A DNA stretch of 64,000 nt from Clostridia bacterium (GCA_009929695.1 RZZW01000004.1:1-64000); one strand, 5' to 3'; positions 1-9,074 are shown, counted from the stretch's first letter. Translations and numbers: made by a program. The notes: generated by a model not told the origin, from the letters alone.

Positions 1-106
1 AATGCGTTTCCCATGCGCCCTCTTAACTGGCAGTCTCCTAAAAAAATTCTCCATGATTTTATTGCTTTTGGTGTAACGTATCATTGACAAACCTACATAC
101 ACATTT

Positions 107-270
107 AAAAAAGAAAAAAGAAGAGAGAATAAAGAAGAGTTAAGGAGTGGCGCAGTAGCGCCACATTTTAGCAGCTTGCGAATATGTTCCGGTGTGCCGC
201 AAACTGTTTCAATGTGATTGCGCAGCAATCACTCAATACTTTTTCTTTCTTCTCTTTTCTTTTTTCTTTA
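107..270. repeat. Inverted-repeat element with purine-rich arms, downstream of clpX
   Basis: The left arm (about 109-138) is almost pure A/G and the right arm (about 241-270) almost pure T/C. The two are imperfect reverse complements over about 28 bases. Between them lie two perfect small hairpins: GTGGCGC/GCGCCAC at 147-164 and GTGATTGC/GCAATCAC at 214-232. The element ends just before the clpX stop codon. It could work as a transcription end for clpX or be a MITE-like dispersed repeat. Bases 1-106 show no gene I can support. Confidence 0.5.
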
Positions 271-280
271 TATTTCAGAT

Positions 281-1591
281 TTAAACTGTCTGCACGCCGC
301 CTGCGGCTATTGTTTTATAGCGCTTGACTGCTGTGCCGTGCTCAAGCTTTGGCTTTCCGCCGTTTATAGTGTCTGCGTCGACTGTCACCTTTGTGATTGT
401 CGGGTCGCTTGGGATATCGAACATTATGCCGATAAGCGACTGTTCAAGCACGCTGCGCAGTCCGCGCGCGCCGCTTTTGAGCGCGATTGTCTTTTTGGCA
501 ATCTCATGCAAAGCCTCGTCTGTGATGACAAGCTCGACATTATCCATGCCCATAAGCAGCTTATACTGCTTAACAATGCTGTTTTTCGGCTCTGAAAGCA
601 CGCGCACAAGCGAGTCCTCATCAAGCGGGTTTAGCACTGTGACAACAGGTATGCGCCCGATGAGCTCGGGAATAAGGCCAAAACGAACAAGGTCATGCGG
701 CTCTACAAGGCGAAGAAGATTTTGCGCCTTGTCGTCGCTTTTCTCTTTCAAAACGCTGCCGAAGCCGAGCGAGGAATTATCTGTGCGCTTTTCGATAAGC
801 TTATCAAGCCCGTCGAACGCGCCGCCGCAGATGAACAAAATATTCTTGGTGTTAATCTGTATAAACTCCTGCTGCGGGTGCTTGCGTCCGCCCTGCGGAG
901 GAACGTTGCTAACAGTGCCCTCAATAATTTTGAGAAGCGCCTGCTGAACGCCCTCTCCACCAACGTCGCGCGTGATTGACGGATTTTCGCTCTTTCTTGT
1001 TATCTTGTCAATCTCGTCAACATATATTATGCCGCGCTCGGCACGGTCTATGTCAAAATCGGCAGCTTGAATTAGCTTTAGAAGTATATTTTCAACGTCC
1101 TCGCCGACGTAGCCCGCCTCTGTCAAGGTGGTTGCATCAGCTATTGCAAACGGCACGTTGAGCATTTTTGCAAGCGTCTGCGCAAGCAGAGTTTTGCCAA
1201 CACCCGACGGGCCGAGCAAAAGCACGTTGCTCTTTTGCAAGTCGACATCGCCGTCGCCGCCGTTTAAAATGCGCTTATAATGGTTATACACCGCAACGCT
1301 TAAAACGACCTTTGCCTCATCCTGACCTATGACATACTGATCAAGCCCTGCCTTTATTTCGGCGGGCGTGAGGATATTCATAAGCTCAGGCGGCATTTTG
1401 GACGAATGACGCACAGTGCCTTTTTGCTTTTGCTGCTGTGGCGGCGGCATATCGTCGTCAAGCAGAGAATGGCAAAGATCTATGCACTCGTTGCATATAT
1501 TTACGCCGGGGCCGATTACAATGCGCTCGACCTCGTCTTGATTTTTGCCGCAAAAGCTGCATATCAGATTTTTTTCTTTATTATTTGCCAT
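281..1591 (-). CDS. clpX: ATP-dependent Clp protease ATPase subunit ClpX
   Basis: ClpX is the AAA+ unfoldase that recognises tagged or damaged cytosolic proteins and feeds them into the ClpP chamber. The N-terminal four-cysteine zinc-binding domain (CSFCGK ... CNECIDLC, residues about 12-40) separates ClpX from other Clp ATPases. Walker A GPSGVGKT (near 128), the DEIDK Walker B and the IGF-type loop region typical of ClpP-binding ATPases are in the expected order. At 436 aa the length is normal for the family. The ATG is preceded by AAGGAAAA. It lies 10 bases after clpP on the same strand and is probably cotranscribed with it. Confidence 0.97.
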   Translation of the reverse strand: MANNKEKNLICSFCGKNQDEVERIVIGPGVNICNECIDLCHSLLDDDMPPPQQQKQKGTVRHSSKMPPELMNILTPAEIKAGLDQYVIGQDEAKVVLSVAVYNHYKRILNGGDGDVDLQKSNVLLLGPSGVGKTLLAQTLAKMLNVPFAIADATTLTEAGYVGEDVENILLKLIQAADFDIDRAERGIIYVDEIDKITRKSENPSITRDVGGEGVQQALLKIIEGTVSNVPPQGGRKHPQQEFIQINTKNILFICGGAFDGLDKLIEKRTDNSSLGFGSVLKEKSDDKAQNLLRLVEPHDLVRFGLIPELIGRIPVVTVLNPLDEDSLVRVLSEPKNSIVKQYKLLMGMDNVELVITDEALHEIAKKTIALKSGARGLRSVLEQSLIGIMFDIPSDPTITKVTVDADTINGGKPKLEHGTAVKRYKTIAAGGVQTV

Positions 1592-1601
1592 ATGTTTTCC
1601 T

Positions 1602-2189
1602 TTATCGTGAAGTTACCACGGAGTCAATCAAGCCATAGGCTGCTGCCTCGTCGGCGCTTAAGAAGTTATCACGTTCTGTGTCAAGCTGAATTTGCTCGAT
1701 GGGTTTGCCTGTGCGCTCTGCAAAAATTTTGTTAAGCTTTTCACGCGTGCGCACGAGGTGGTCTGCGTGGATTTTGATGTCCGTCGCCTGCCCCTGCAAT
1801 CCGCTCATGAGTGGCTGATGGATCATGATTTCGCTGTTCGGCAATGCAAAACGCTTGCCCTTTGCGCCAGCACACAGCAAAAACGCGCCCATTGACGCCG
1901 CCATGCCTATGCACGTTGTCGACACATCGCACTTGATATACTGCATTGTGTCGTATATCGCAAAGCCCGACGAAATAGACCCGCCCGGGCTGTTTATATA
2001 AAGGCTGATGTCCTTATCTGGGTCTTGCCCTTCAAGATAAAGAAGCTGTGCGACGACAAGGCTTGCTGTCGCGTCGTTCACTTCGTCTGAAAGCATGATA
2101 ATTCTGTCGTTTAACAGGCGTGAAAAAATGTCGTAGGAACGCTCTCCGCGCGCTGTTTGTTCAATAACATAAGGTACTAAACTGCTCAT
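1602..2189 (-). CDS. clpP: ATP-dependent Clp protease proteolytic subunit ClpP
   Basis: ClpP is the self-compartmentalised serine protease that works with ClpX. The catalytic triad is visible: Ser in GMAASMGAF, His in EIMIHQPL and Asp in the ERDNF segment. The start [12 protein letters not shown] is the canonical mature-form N terminus, and the ATG follows GGAGG at normal spacing. Its 195 aa are typical. The order tig-clpP-clpX is conserved in many Firmicutes and places the three genes in one quality-control group. Confidence 0.97.
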   Translation of the reverse strand: MSSLVPYVIEQTARGERSYDIFSRLLNDRIIMLSDEVNDATASLVVAQLLYLEGQDPDKDISLYINSPGGSISSGFAIYDTMQYIKCDVSTTCIGMAASMGAFLLCAGAKGKRFALPNSEIMIHQPLMSGLQGQATDIKIHADHLVRTREKLNKIFAERTGKPIEQIQLDTERDNFLSADEAAAYGLIDSVVTSR

Positions 2190-2221
2190 ATTGTATAACC
2201 TCCTTCAATATGTACAATACA

Positions 2222-2244
2222 GCCGATACGCAATGCGTATCGGC
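2222..2244 (-). other. Perfect 10-bp hairpin between tig and clpP
   Basis: The arms GCCGATACGC and GCGTATCGGC are perfectly complementary around a three-base loop. No T-run follows on the minus strand, so it is not a classical terminator. It may be an RNA-processing or stability element that sets different tig and clpP levels; that role is inference. Confidence 0.5.
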
Positions 2245-2270
2245 CGCATTTTTAAAAGGATTTAACCTTA

Positions 2271-3581
2271 TTATTTTGCGTCGCTGTCTTTTTTGTCTGC
2301 CGCCTTTTCAGTGACAGTGGCATGAGACTTGATGAAGTCGATAGCCTTGTTTACGGCGAGGTCTTTTTTGACTTCAAGCTCGGGAATGAGCGTTTTGACC
2401 TTCTCAACTTCCATTTTATAAGCGTCGGCAATGCGTTTGATTTCGTTCTCGAAATCTTCCTGCGTCGCTTCAATGCCCTCTTTAATGGCAACAGCTTCAA
2501 GCGCAAGGCGTGTCTTAACCTGCTTTTCGGCCTGCTCTGCAAAGCCCTCGCGGAACTTCTTCATGTCGTTGCCCATGTATTTGATGTAGTCTTGAAGCTT
2601 TAGACCCTGCTGCTCAAGGCGATACTCAAAATCGCGAACCATGTCATCGACGCGGCTCTCAATCATAGCTGCGGGAACGTTGACAGTCATTCCGTCAACA
2701 ATCTGGTCGACAAGAGAATTCTCGACTTCGAGCTCGTTCTCTTTTGCGGCGCGTTCCTGCATGCCTGTGCGGATGTTGTTTTTAAGCTCGTCAAGTGTGT
2801 CGTGCTCAGAAACGTCCTTTGCGAACTCATCATCAAGCTCCGGCAACTCTTTTGCCTGAATTTCATGAAGCTTTACTTTAAATGTAGCGTCCTTGCCCGC
2901 AAGCTCTTCGGCCTGATATTCTTCGGGGAATTTAACATTTACGTCAAACTCTTCGCCGGCTGAATGACCGACAATCTGCTCTTCAAAGCCCGGTATAAAC
3001 TGGCCTGAGCCGAGTGTGAGTGAGAAGTCCTCTGCTTTGCCGCCGTCGAATGCTACGCCGTCAACAAAACCTTCAAAGTCGATTTTAGTGATGTCGCCAT
3101 CCTCGGCTGCGCCCTCGCGGGTGATTATGCGGGCATTGCGCTCCTGCATGCGTTTGATTTCAGCTTCAACCTCTGCTTCGTCAACAGTGTTGGCCTTTTT
3201 CTCGGCTTTTAAACCCTTGTAATCGCCAAGTGTGACTTCGGGCTTAACTGTGATAAGTACCTTTAAGGTGACGTCAGCAGCGTCTTTCTCCGAAATATCC
3301 TCTACATTGTCGATTGCGACAGGCTCAATTTTTGCTTCTGCAACAGCAGACTCATACGCTTCGGGGAACAAATCGTTGATAGCGTCGCTGCGGAAAACGT
3401 CGCCGTACATTTTTTCGATCATGTGGCGCGGGGCTTTACCCTTGCGGAAGCCCGGAATGCTGTATTTTTTCGCTTCGCGCTTAAATGCCTTTTCGGTTGC
3501 CGCGTTGAGCGCTTCTGCATCAATGCTGAATTGCAGCTCGTGCTGATTGTTTTCAAGTTTTTTGCTGTCAATAAGTTTCAT
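2271..3581 (-). CDS. tig: Trigger factor, ribosome-associated chaperone / prolyl isomerase
   Basis: Trigger factor binds the ribosome exit tunnel and shields nascent chains. The N-terminal ribosome-docking signature GFRKGKAP is present near residue 44. A central FKBP-type PPIase domain (about 150-245, with EDGDITKIDFEGFVDG) and a long helical C-terminal domain follow. The lysine/aspartate-rich tail is usual. The 436-aa length fits the family. The ATG follows GGAGGAAA. It is the first gene of the tig-clpP-clpX group. Confidence 0.97.
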   Translation of the reverse strand: MKLIDSKKLENNQHELQFSIDAEALNAATEKAFKREAKKYSIPGFRKGKAPRHMIEKMYGDVFRSDAINDLFPEAYESAVAEAKIEPVAIDNVEDISEKDAADVTLKVLITVKPEVTLGDYKGLKAEKKANTVDEAEVEAEIKRMQERNARIITREGAAEDGDITKIDFEGFVDGVAFDGGKAEDFSLTLGSGQFIPGFEEQIVGHSAGEEFDVNVKFPEEYQAEELAGKDATFKVKLHEIQAKELPELDDEFAKDVSEHDTLDELKNNIRTGMQERAAKENELEVENSLVDQIVDGMTVNVPAAMIESRVDDMVRDFEYRLEQQGLKLQDYIKYMGNDMKKFREGFAEQAEKQVKTRLALEAVAIKEGIEATQEDFENEIKRIADAYKMEVEKVKTLIPELEVKKDLAVNKAIDFIKSHATVTEKAADKKDSDAK

Positions 3582-3621
3582 TATATTTCCTCCAGTATTC
3601 GGACATAGCCATATATTTTAT

Positions 3622-3630
3622 AGTATATCA
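3622..3630 (-). promoter_or_regulatory. Probable tig promoter, extended -10
   Basis: On the minus strand TGATATACT forms an extended -10 (TG-N-TATACT) about 40 bases upstream of the tig start. No convincing -35 box is seen, which is common for extended -10 promoters. Confidence 0.45.
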
Positions 3631-3657
3631 TACAATTATGAATATTTCTACAATAAA

Positions 3658-4335
3658 TTAAATTTTAATTGGGCAAAACTGTAGTGCGTCGGCGCTTATA
3701 AGCTTGTATTCGATGCCGTCGACATTCCCCTGCACGGCATATTGTATAGACGCGCCGTGAAGATGGCCGTAAAAGCAGCGTTTTACGCCGTATTCATGCA
3801 GCACCGCCACTATATCCTCGGCGCTCGCGTTTGGATAAATAGGCGGATAATGTAAAAATACGACCTTTTCCGCGTCCCCCGCGGCATCGAGCGACGCTTT
3901 AAGGCGTAATACCTCTCTGTTCATCACCTTTTCGTCGTGAGGCTGACCTATGTCGTAAAGCCAGCCGCGCGTGCCGCAAAGGGCGATATCATCGACGAAA
4001 ATGCAGCTATTATGAAGTATCTCGAAGCTTTCAAATTTATTTTCGGCAAACCACCGCTTCATTTTCGCGCTCGTGTTCCACCAGTAGTCGTGATTCCCCT
4101 TTACAAGAACCTTTTTGCCCGGTAAGGCTTCAAGGAAGGCAAAGTCCGCAAGGCTCTGTTCAAAGCTCATGCCCCATGATATATCGCCGTCGATAACCAC
4201 GGTATCGTCGCTTGTTATAAGGCTTTTCCAAGCTTTCTCAAGGCGCGGAACGTAGTCGCTCCAACCCAAAAAAACGTCCATCGGCTTTTTCACGCCAAGA
4301 GACAGATGTAAGTCGCCTATTGCAAAAACTGGCAT
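3658..4335 (-). CDS. Calcineurin-like metallophosphoesterase
   Basis: A cytosolic metallophosphoesterase of about 225 aa. The di-metal binding motifs occur in order: DLHLS (near 8), GDISWG (near 51), KGNHDYW (near 80), a His in HYPP (near 163) and GHLHG (near 193). Single-domain relatives in clostridia are annotated only as metallophosphoesterases, so the substrate is unknown. It lies alone between tig and the small DUF1540 gene, which points the other way. There is no signal peptide or membrane segment. Confidence 0.85.
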   Translation of the reverse strand: MPVFAIGDLHLSLGVKKPMDVFLGWSDYVPRLEKAWKSLITSDDTVVIDGDISWGMSFEQSLADFAFLEALPGKKVLVKGNHDYWWNTSAKMKRWFAENKFESFEILHNSCIFVDDIALCGTRGWLYDIGQPHDEKVMNREVLRLKASLDAAGDAEKVVFLHYPPIYPNASAEDIVAVLHEYGVKRCFYGHLHGASIQYAVQGNVDGIEYKLISADALQFCPIKI

Positions 4336-4395
4336 GAAACACCTCGAATAACTAAGCTCTCCACGGACAATATATTATAAAAGGAGGCGGTAAAA

Positions 4396-4554
4396 ATGCA
4401 AGACGAAAAAATACTTGACGGCGTGCGCTGCGAGGTTGAAAGCTGCATTCATAACGAAAGCGGCTGCCACTGCAACGCGCCCGAAATACGCGTAAAAAAC
4501 CGCATGGCGATTTTAGGCGAAGAAACAATGTGCGAAACATTTGAGGAGGTTTAA
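4396..4554 (+). CDS. Small cysteine-rich DUF1540 protein
   Basis: A 52-residue ORF behind a strong Shine-Dalgarno, AAGGAGG at 4382-4388. The protein begins MQDEKILDGVRCEVESC and contains five cysteines: Cys12, Cys17, Cys24 and Cys26 in a compact cluster plus Cys46. This is the layout of the DUF1540 family common in clostridia, probably metal binding. Cellular role is unknown. A copy of the dispersed inverted repeat (4575-4657) follows directly and may end its transcript. Confidence 0.85.
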   Translation: MQDEKILDGVRCEVESCIHNESGCHCNAPEIRVKNRMAILGEETMCETFEEV

Positions 4555-4574
4555 CGCAATCACACCAAATACGA

Positions 4575-4657
4575 TGTCATTCTGAGGAGCGCAGCGACGA
4601 AGAATCTTTGCCTTTAAAACAAAAGCTATAAGATTCTTCGCTGCGCTCAGAATGACA
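4575..4657. repeat. Dispersed inverted repeat, copy 1 of 5
   Basis: The unit reads TGTCATTCTGAGGAGCG ... AGAATCT, spacer, AGATTCTTCG ... CTCAGAATGACA, so the two ends are reverse complements and fold into one long hairpin. Related copies lie at 9221-9299, 24794-24870, 40265-40346 and 61430-61512. This one sits between the convergent DUF1540 and thrC genes. Confidence 0.85.
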
Positions 4658-4671
4658 ACCGTAGATGTTTA

Positions 4672-6129
4672 TTAAAGCTTGAGCGCTGTTTTGATAATTT
4701 CGCTTGTCTCAATAATTTCGCTAAAGCGCACAGGCTTTGATTTAAGCTGTGCAAGGCTTTGCGGAATGGGCATTGAGGTTTTGGCGTTGAGCGCGTTCAT
4801 AGCTTCAAACTCGTCCTGCGGGACGCTTTCTCCGAGGGCTTTCAGCACGTCGCACGGGAATTTATACGGACTTGCCGTCGAGAGGACAACCTGCGCCGCA
4901 GCGTCTGATTTTGTGTACTTTCTTACATAATAAGCGACAGCCGTGTGCGGGTCCATAAGGTATCCGTTTTCTTCAAAGCACTCGCGTATCTCCTGCGCCG
5001 CCTCGTCGTCTGACGCACAGCCGCAGTCGAATGTCTCTTTAATTTTCACGAGAACGTCGGCTGAAACGGTATATTTGCCGTTTTCATTGAGTTGCTTCAT
5101 CAAATCAGCCACAAGCGCGCTGTCGTTTGTGATGTGATACAAAAGGCGCTCTAGGTTTGACGACACAAGAATGTCCATCGACGGCGAGGTCGTCTTATAA
5201 AACGGACGTTTTGCGTCGTAGGTGCCTGTCGTCAAAAAGTCTGTCAGCACGTTATTTTTATTTGACGCGCAAACAAGCTTGCCGACGGGCAGACCCATCT
5301 GCTTTGCGTAATAGCCCGCGAGAATATCGCCGAAATTGCCTGTCGGGACAATGAAATCGACCTTGTCGCCGCTCGTTATCGCGCCTGTTTTGACAAGCTG
5401 TGCGTAGCTGTAAAAATAGTAGACAATCTGCGGCGCAAGTCTGCCCCAGTTTATCGAGTTTGCGCTTGAAAGTGCGGCGTTGTCTGACTTTAAATCTTCA
5501 GCGAGCTTTGTATCTGCAAACGCGCGTTTTACGCCTGTTTGAGCGTCGTCAAAGTTTCCGTTTACGGCGTAAACAGCGACGTTTTCGCCCTCTTGTGTCG
5601 CCATTTGAAGGCGCTGTATCTCACTTGTGCCGGCGTTCGGGTAAAACACCGCAATCTTAATGCCGTCAAGCCCCGCGTAGCCCGCAAGCGCCGCCTTGCC
5701 TGTGTCGCCGGAGGTGGCCACAAGAATTTTTGTAAGCTCTGTTGAGCCGAGAATTTTCTTCGCTTCAACAAGCAGCTTTGGCATTAACTGCAAAGCATAG
5801 TCCTTAAACGCGCAGGTGGGGCCGTGCCATAATTCTAGCATTTGGGTGTCGCTGTCGGCTTTTGCGACAAAGCCAGCCTTGCCGTCAAAATTCGCTTCAC
5901 TGTACGCGCTTTCGGTTGCAGCTTTGATGAAATCGGCGCTGTAATTTGTCAAAAAAGCGCCGAGCACCTTTTGGGCTGTCTCAGGATATGAAAGCCCAAA
6001 GCATTCCGTGTAATCAAGTGCAGGAAACTGCGTCGGGACAAAAAGCCCGCCGTTTGGCGCTATGCCTGTAAGTATGGCATTCGCCGCGTTTGTGCTTAAA
6101 TTTGAATTGCGTGTGCTTGTATACTTCAT
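4672..6129 (-). CDS. thrC: Threonine synthase
   Basis: PLP enzyme converting O-phosphohomoserine to threonine. The PLP lysine is in the HGPTCAFKDYALQ segment (near 115), and the glycine-rich phosphate loop VPTGNFGDI is near 266. At 485 aa with an N terminus MKYTSTRN it belongs to the longer form shared by Gram-negatives, yeast and many clostridia. The ATG has a G-rich Shine-Dalgarno (AGGGGG). A clean sigma-A promoter overlaps the end of the upstream yraN gene, so it can be transcribed independently of the rplS-yraN group. Confidence 0.95.
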   Translation of the reverse strand: MKYTSTRNSNLSTNAANAILTGIAPNGGLFVPTQFPALDYTECFGLSYPETAQKVLGAFLTNYSADFIKAATESAYSEANFDGKAGFVAKADSDTQMLELWHGPTCAFKDYALQLMPKLLVEAKKILGSTELTKILVATSGDTGKAALAGYAGLDGIKIAVFYPNAGTSEIQRLQMATQEGENVAVYAVNGNFDDAQTGVKRAFADTKLAEDLKSDNAALSSANSINWGRLAPQIVYYFYSYAQLVKTGAITSGDKVDFIVPTGNFGDILAGYYAKQMGLPVGKLVCASNKNNVLTDFLTTGTYDAKRPFYKTTSPSMDILVSSNLERLLYHITNDSALVADLMKQLNENGKYTVSADVLVKIKETFDCGCASDDEAAQEIRECFEENGYLMDPHTAVAYYVRKYTKSDAAAQVVLSTASPYKFPCDVLKALGESVPQDEFEAMNALNAKTSMPIPQSLAQLKSKPVRFSEIIETSEIIKTALKL

Positions 6130-6161
6130 TTATATTTCCCCCTATTTCCACTTTACACTCT

Positions 6162-6190
6162 ATTATAATGTAAAAGCGTTTTCAATGCAA
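6162..6190 (-). promoter_or_regulatory. Promoter for thrC
   Basis: TTGCAT (6185-6190) and TATAAT (6162-6167) on the minus strand, separated by exactly 17 bases. The -10 box contains the yraN stop codon. It lies about 33 bases upstream of the thrC start. Confidence 0.7.
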
Positions 6191-6507
6191 TTGACTTGAC
6201 GGTTAATTATTTCAACGACGTCAAAACGCATTATCGGCTCGCATTTGTTTTCAGACATATACGCTTTTGCGGCGGCAATAATGCGGCGCTGCTTTTGCTT
6301 TGTGACAAATTCTCTCGGTGAGGCTATTGTGTTTTCACTGCGCGTTTTAACCTCGACGAATACTAAAATATCATCGGTTTTTACAATAATATCTATCTCG
6401 CCCATGCGCGTGCGGTAGTTTCGCGCGACGATTTCATAGCCTTGCTTTTCATAATATTTCGCCGCAAGCTTTTCGCCGCTGTCGCCGAGCAGCTTTGAAA
6501 AAATCAT
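6163..6507 (-). CDS. yraN: YraN / UPF0102 endonuclease-fold protein
   Basis: 114-aa member of UPF0102, which has a PD-(D/E)XK nuclease-like core. The conserved residues are visible: GEKLAAKYYEKQGYEI at the N terminus, MGEIDII (near 36) and VFVEVKTRS (near 50). Function in the cell is not established; DNA repair or recombination has been suggested for the family. The ATG overlaps the rnhB stop by one base (TAATG), indicating translational coupling in the rplS-lepB-rbgA-rnhB-yraN run. Confidence 0.9.
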   Translation of the reverse strand: MIFSKLLGDSGEKLAAKYYEKQGYEIVARNYRTRMGEIDIIVKTDDILVFVEVKTRSENTIASPREFVTKQKQRRIIAAAKAYMSENKCEPIMRFDVVEIINRQVNCIENAFTL

Positions 6508-7109
6508 TACACATACCCTCGCTTTTTCAAAAAGCTTTTGCGGTAAAACGGCTGAATGCCGTATTTATCAAGCAGCTCATAATGCAGCTTTGTGGGATAG
6601 CCCTTGTGCTGTTCAAGCTGGTACTGCGGATACTGGGTCGCAAGCTCGCGCATATATGCGTCACGCGATACCTTTGCCAAAATTGACGCCGCCGCGATAG
6701 ATGCCGATTTTGCGTCGCCCTTTACAACTGCCTCACACAAAATCTCCGTATTCGGGCATTTGTTGCCGTCGATAAGCGCGATGTCGGGCGCAATATCAAG
6801 CCCCTCTATCGCCTGCTTCATGCCTAGCATTGTGGCGTTTAAAATGTTTATCTCATCTATTGTCGCCGCGTCTATAAATACTATTTTATAGGCGAGTGCC
6901 TTTTCCTTTATAACGTCAAACAGCGCTTCGCGTTTTTTCTCGGAAATCGCCTTTGAATCGTTCACGCCGTCGATTGGGTCGTTTGGGTTCAGCACTGCCG
7001 CCGCGACGCACACAGGCCCGCAAAGAGGCCCTCTGCCCGCTTCGTCAACGCCGCACACAACGCCGTATTTTTCGGCGTAGGCTATGTCAAATTCGTATCG
7101 TTCGTTCAT
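6507..7109 (-). CDS. rnhB: Ribonuclease HII
   Basis: Removes RNA from RNA-DNA hybrids and single misincorporated ribonucleotides. The acidic catalytic residues are recognisable: Asp-Glu in GVDEAGRGPL (near 22), Asp in ALIDGN (near 112) and Asp in ILAKVSRDAYM (near 151). The 200-aa length is usual for RNase HII. The start overlaps the rbgA stop in an ATGA arrangement. The link to rbgA and rplS is conserved in Firmicutes. Confidence 0.96.
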   Translation of the reverse strand: MNERYEFDIAYAEKYGVVCGVDEAGRGPLCGPVCVAAAVLNPNDPIDGVNDSKAISEKKREALFDVIKEKALAYKIVFIDAATIDEINILNATMLGMKQAIEGLDIAPDIALIDGNKCPNTEILCEAVVKGDAKSASIAAASILAKVSRDAYMRELATQYPQYQLEQHKGYPTKLHYELLDKYGIQPFYRKSFLKKRGYV

Positions 7110-7978
7110 CTGTATGGTCTTTCCAGCGTCACACGCCCAAATTTTGCGGCTCTGAACTCGTCCACAAACATTATCGCCGCGCGCTCGGTGTTCACAACGC
7201 CGCCGCTCATCAGCATTCCGCGCTTTTTGCCGACGGCGTCAAGTAAATCATACGCGTCGAGCTGCAATTCTTCGTCTGAAAGCTTATATCGCTCGGCAAG
7301 CTTTTCGGGGTACATTTTGCACATCTCACCAAGCAAGCCTGTCGCGAGAGATTCTATGTCGAGCACATCGTCTTTAATCGAGCCTATAAACGCCAAATTA
7401 CTGGCGGTTTCAAGGCTGTCAAATTTCTTCCAAAGCACGCCGGGCATATCGAGCAGGTCGTAATTGCCGACTGTGACCCACTGCTTGCCGCGCGTTACAC
7501 CGGGTTTATCGGCGGCTTTGGCCTTTGCCCCGCCCGCGAATGTGTTTATGAAGGTCGATTTGCCGACGTTCGGTATGCCGACGACCATAACGCGTATTTT
7601 TGAGCCGCTTGTGCCTTTTATTTGGCGGCGTTCAAGCAGTGCGGCAAGCTCTTTTTCGATGCCCTGCTTAACGCTCGCGACTGCCGCGCGGTTTTTGCTT
7701 GATATCGCGACGCACCCGCCTCCGCTCTCGCGAAAAAAGCTCACCCACTGCGCCGTTATATCAGCGTCCGCGAGGTCGCTTTTATTGAGCACGTAAAGCT
7801 GAGGCTTATTTGCGGTTATCTGCTGTATCTCGGGGTTTAAGCTTGAACGCGGTATGCGCGCGTCAAGAAGCTGCAACACAGCGTCCACGTTTTTGATGTC
7901 GTCCTGCATGAGACGCAGGGTTTTCATCATATGACCCGGAAACCACTGTATTTGCTTGTGATTTGTATTTTCGCTCAT
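7106..7978 (-). CDS. rbgA: Ribosome biogenesis GTPase RbgA (YlqF)
   Basis: Circularly permuted GTPase needed for late 50S subunit assembly. The G motifs appear in permuted order: G4 NKSD (near 65), then G1 GIPNVGKST (near 133), then G3 DMPG (near 178). It opens with IQWFPGHMMKT, the classic YlqF N terminus, and is 290 aa. The ATG overlaps the lepB stop (ATGA) and its own stop overlaps rnhB, so translation is probably coupled along the group. Confidence 0.96.
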   Translation of the reverse strand: MSENTNHKQIQWFPGHMMKTLRLMQDDIKNVDAVLQLLDARIPRSSLNPEIQQITANKPQLYVLNKSDLADADITAQWVSFFRESGGGCVAISSKNRAAVASVKQGIEKELAALLERRQIKGTSGSKIRVMVVGIPNVGKSTFINTFAGGAKAKAADKPGVTRGKQWVTVGNYDLLDMPGVLWKKFDSLETASNLAFIGSIKDDVLDIESLATGLLGEMCKMYPEKLAERYKLSDEELQLDAYDLLDAVGKKRGMLMSGGVVNTERAAIMFVDEFRAAKFGRVTLERPYR

Positions 7979-8496
7979 TCTACCTTACCGAAATTCGGCG
8001 CGACACGCCAAATTACTTTCCCTTGTATATCCCTTGTGTCGATGAAGCCTATCTCTGACGCACGGCTGTCGAGTGAATTTTCGCGGTTGTCGCCCATCAA
8101 AAACACCTTGCCCTCGGGCACAACGACGGGATATTCTACGTCTATCGGCTCTGTTATATTGCTGTATTTTAAATAGCTCTCGTCGAGCGTTTCGCCGTTC
8201 ACCGTCACAACACCGCCCGATATATCAACGGTGTCGCCCTCTAGCGCAATGACGCGCTTTGCAAGAGGCTTGCCGTGCGAGATAAGCGCGTCTGTTGTGA
8301 CAATATCGCCGCGCTGCGGAGTGTAAAGAAAGCCGCGCTCGAGCACTCTGTCGCCGCCCGAAAGCGTCGAAAACATCGAGCTGCCGTTTACATTTGAAAA
8401 ATTGAAAAAGAACACAAGCACGCACATTGCGACGGTGAGCCCGAACACAATGCTGTCAAACCATTCAAACGCTTCGCTTTTATTTTCCTTAGCCAT
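7975..8496 (-). CDS. lepB: Signal peptidase I
   Basis: Membrane-bound serine protease that removes signal peptides from Sec-exported proteins. One N-terminal membrane segment (about residues 12-35) precedes the catalytic Ser in NGSSMFSTL and the Lys in KRVIALEGD. The GDNR box (MGDNRENSLDSR) is intact. I chose the ATG at 8496 because GGAGGA lies seven bases before it; an in-frame ATG at 8538 has no ribosome site and lies inside an inverted repeat. Length 173 aa. Confidence 0.93.
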   Translation of the reverse strand: MAKENKSEAFEWFDSIVFGLTVAMCVLVFFFNFSNVNGSSMFSTLSGGDRVLERGFLYTPQRGDIVTTDALISHGKPLAKRVIALEGDTVDISGGVVTVNGETLDESYLKYSNITEPIDVEYPVVVPEGKVFLMGDNRENSLDSRASEIGFIDTRDIQGKVIWRVAPNFGKVE

Positions 8497-8529
8497 AAGT
8501 AAATCCTCCATTTGCGCAACGCCGCACTC

Positions 8530-8610
8530 GTAGGGCACGACGACCTCGGCGTGCCGTTTTCTTATAATTAGCGCTAACTATTACGGCGCGCCGAGGTCGT
8601 CGTGCCCTAC
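8530..8610. repeat. 22-bp perfect inverted repeat upstream of lepB
   Basis: The arms 8530-8551 (starting GTAGGGCACGACG) and 8589-8610 are exact reverse complements around a 37-base loop. The GTAGGG edge also appears in the weaker palindrome at 48443-48534, so both may belong to one dispersed palindromic family. It separates rplS from lepB. Confidence 0.8.
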
Positions 8611-8644
8611 GCTGTATCATATTAGTATACCCTTAAGCTTATAA

Positions 8645-8675
8645 GAAAAAAAGTGACAATTTACATTGCCACTTT
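8645..8675 (-). terminator. Rho-independent terminator of rplS
   Basis: On the minus strand the arms AAAGTGGCAAT and ATTGTCACTTT pair over 11 bases with one G-U pair and run into seven Ts. It lies just after the rplS stop codon. Confidence 0.85.
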
Positions 8676-8689
8676 CTTCTTTGTCTGAT

Positions 8690-9034
8690 TTATTGAACCT
8701 GACCTTTAACCTTGGCTGCTTTACCTGTGCGTGAGCGCAGATAGAAGAGCTTCGCGCGGCGAACTTTACCCTGACGGATAACTTCAACCTTTTCAACAAA
8801 CGGTGAGTTTGTCGGGAAAACACGCTCGATGCCTACACCGTAGGAAGAACGGCGGACAGTAAATGTCTCTTGAATGCCGCCGTGTTTCTTTGCGATAACT
8901 GTGCCTTCAAAAGCCTGAACACGCTCGCGCTCGCCCTCTTTGATGCGAACGGAAACACGAACTGTGTCGCCGACGTTGAATTTGGGCTGTTCGGCTTTAA
9001 TCATGCCCTCGGTAATTGTCTTTAATGCGTCCAT
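8690..9034 (-). CDS. rplS: 50S ribosomal protein L19
   Basis: Ribosomal protein at the 30S-50S interface. Family sequence is unmistakable: [16 protein letters not shown] (near 20), [13 protein letters not shown] (near 40), [11 protein letters not shown] (near 70) and a basic tail [16 protein letters not shown]. The ATG at 9034 follows GGAGG and gives 114 aa, the normal length. Longer in-frame starts run into the leader and have no support. A strong promoter, a leader with small hairpins and a terminator frame it as a monocistronic or semi-independent unit. Confidence 0.97.
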   Translation of the reverse strand: MDALKTITEGMIKAEQPKFNVGDTVRVSVRIKEGERERVQAFEGTVIAKKHGGIQETFTVRRSSYGVGIERVFPTNSPFVEKVEVIRQGKVRRAKLFYLRSRTGKAAKVKGQVQ

Positions 9035-9074
9035 CAGATATCCTCCATGTTTATACGAACATTCATACCCGACG

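Noticed and set aside
1..106. Remnant coding sequence at the left edge (lon is often found after clpX)
   Set aside because: No open frame of useful length or recognisable motif is present in these bases.
324..947. Long open frame antisense to clpX (207 codons)
   Set aside because: It mirrors the clpX coding sequence, has Ser/Thr/Leu-rich low-information translation and no ribosome site; a shadow frame.
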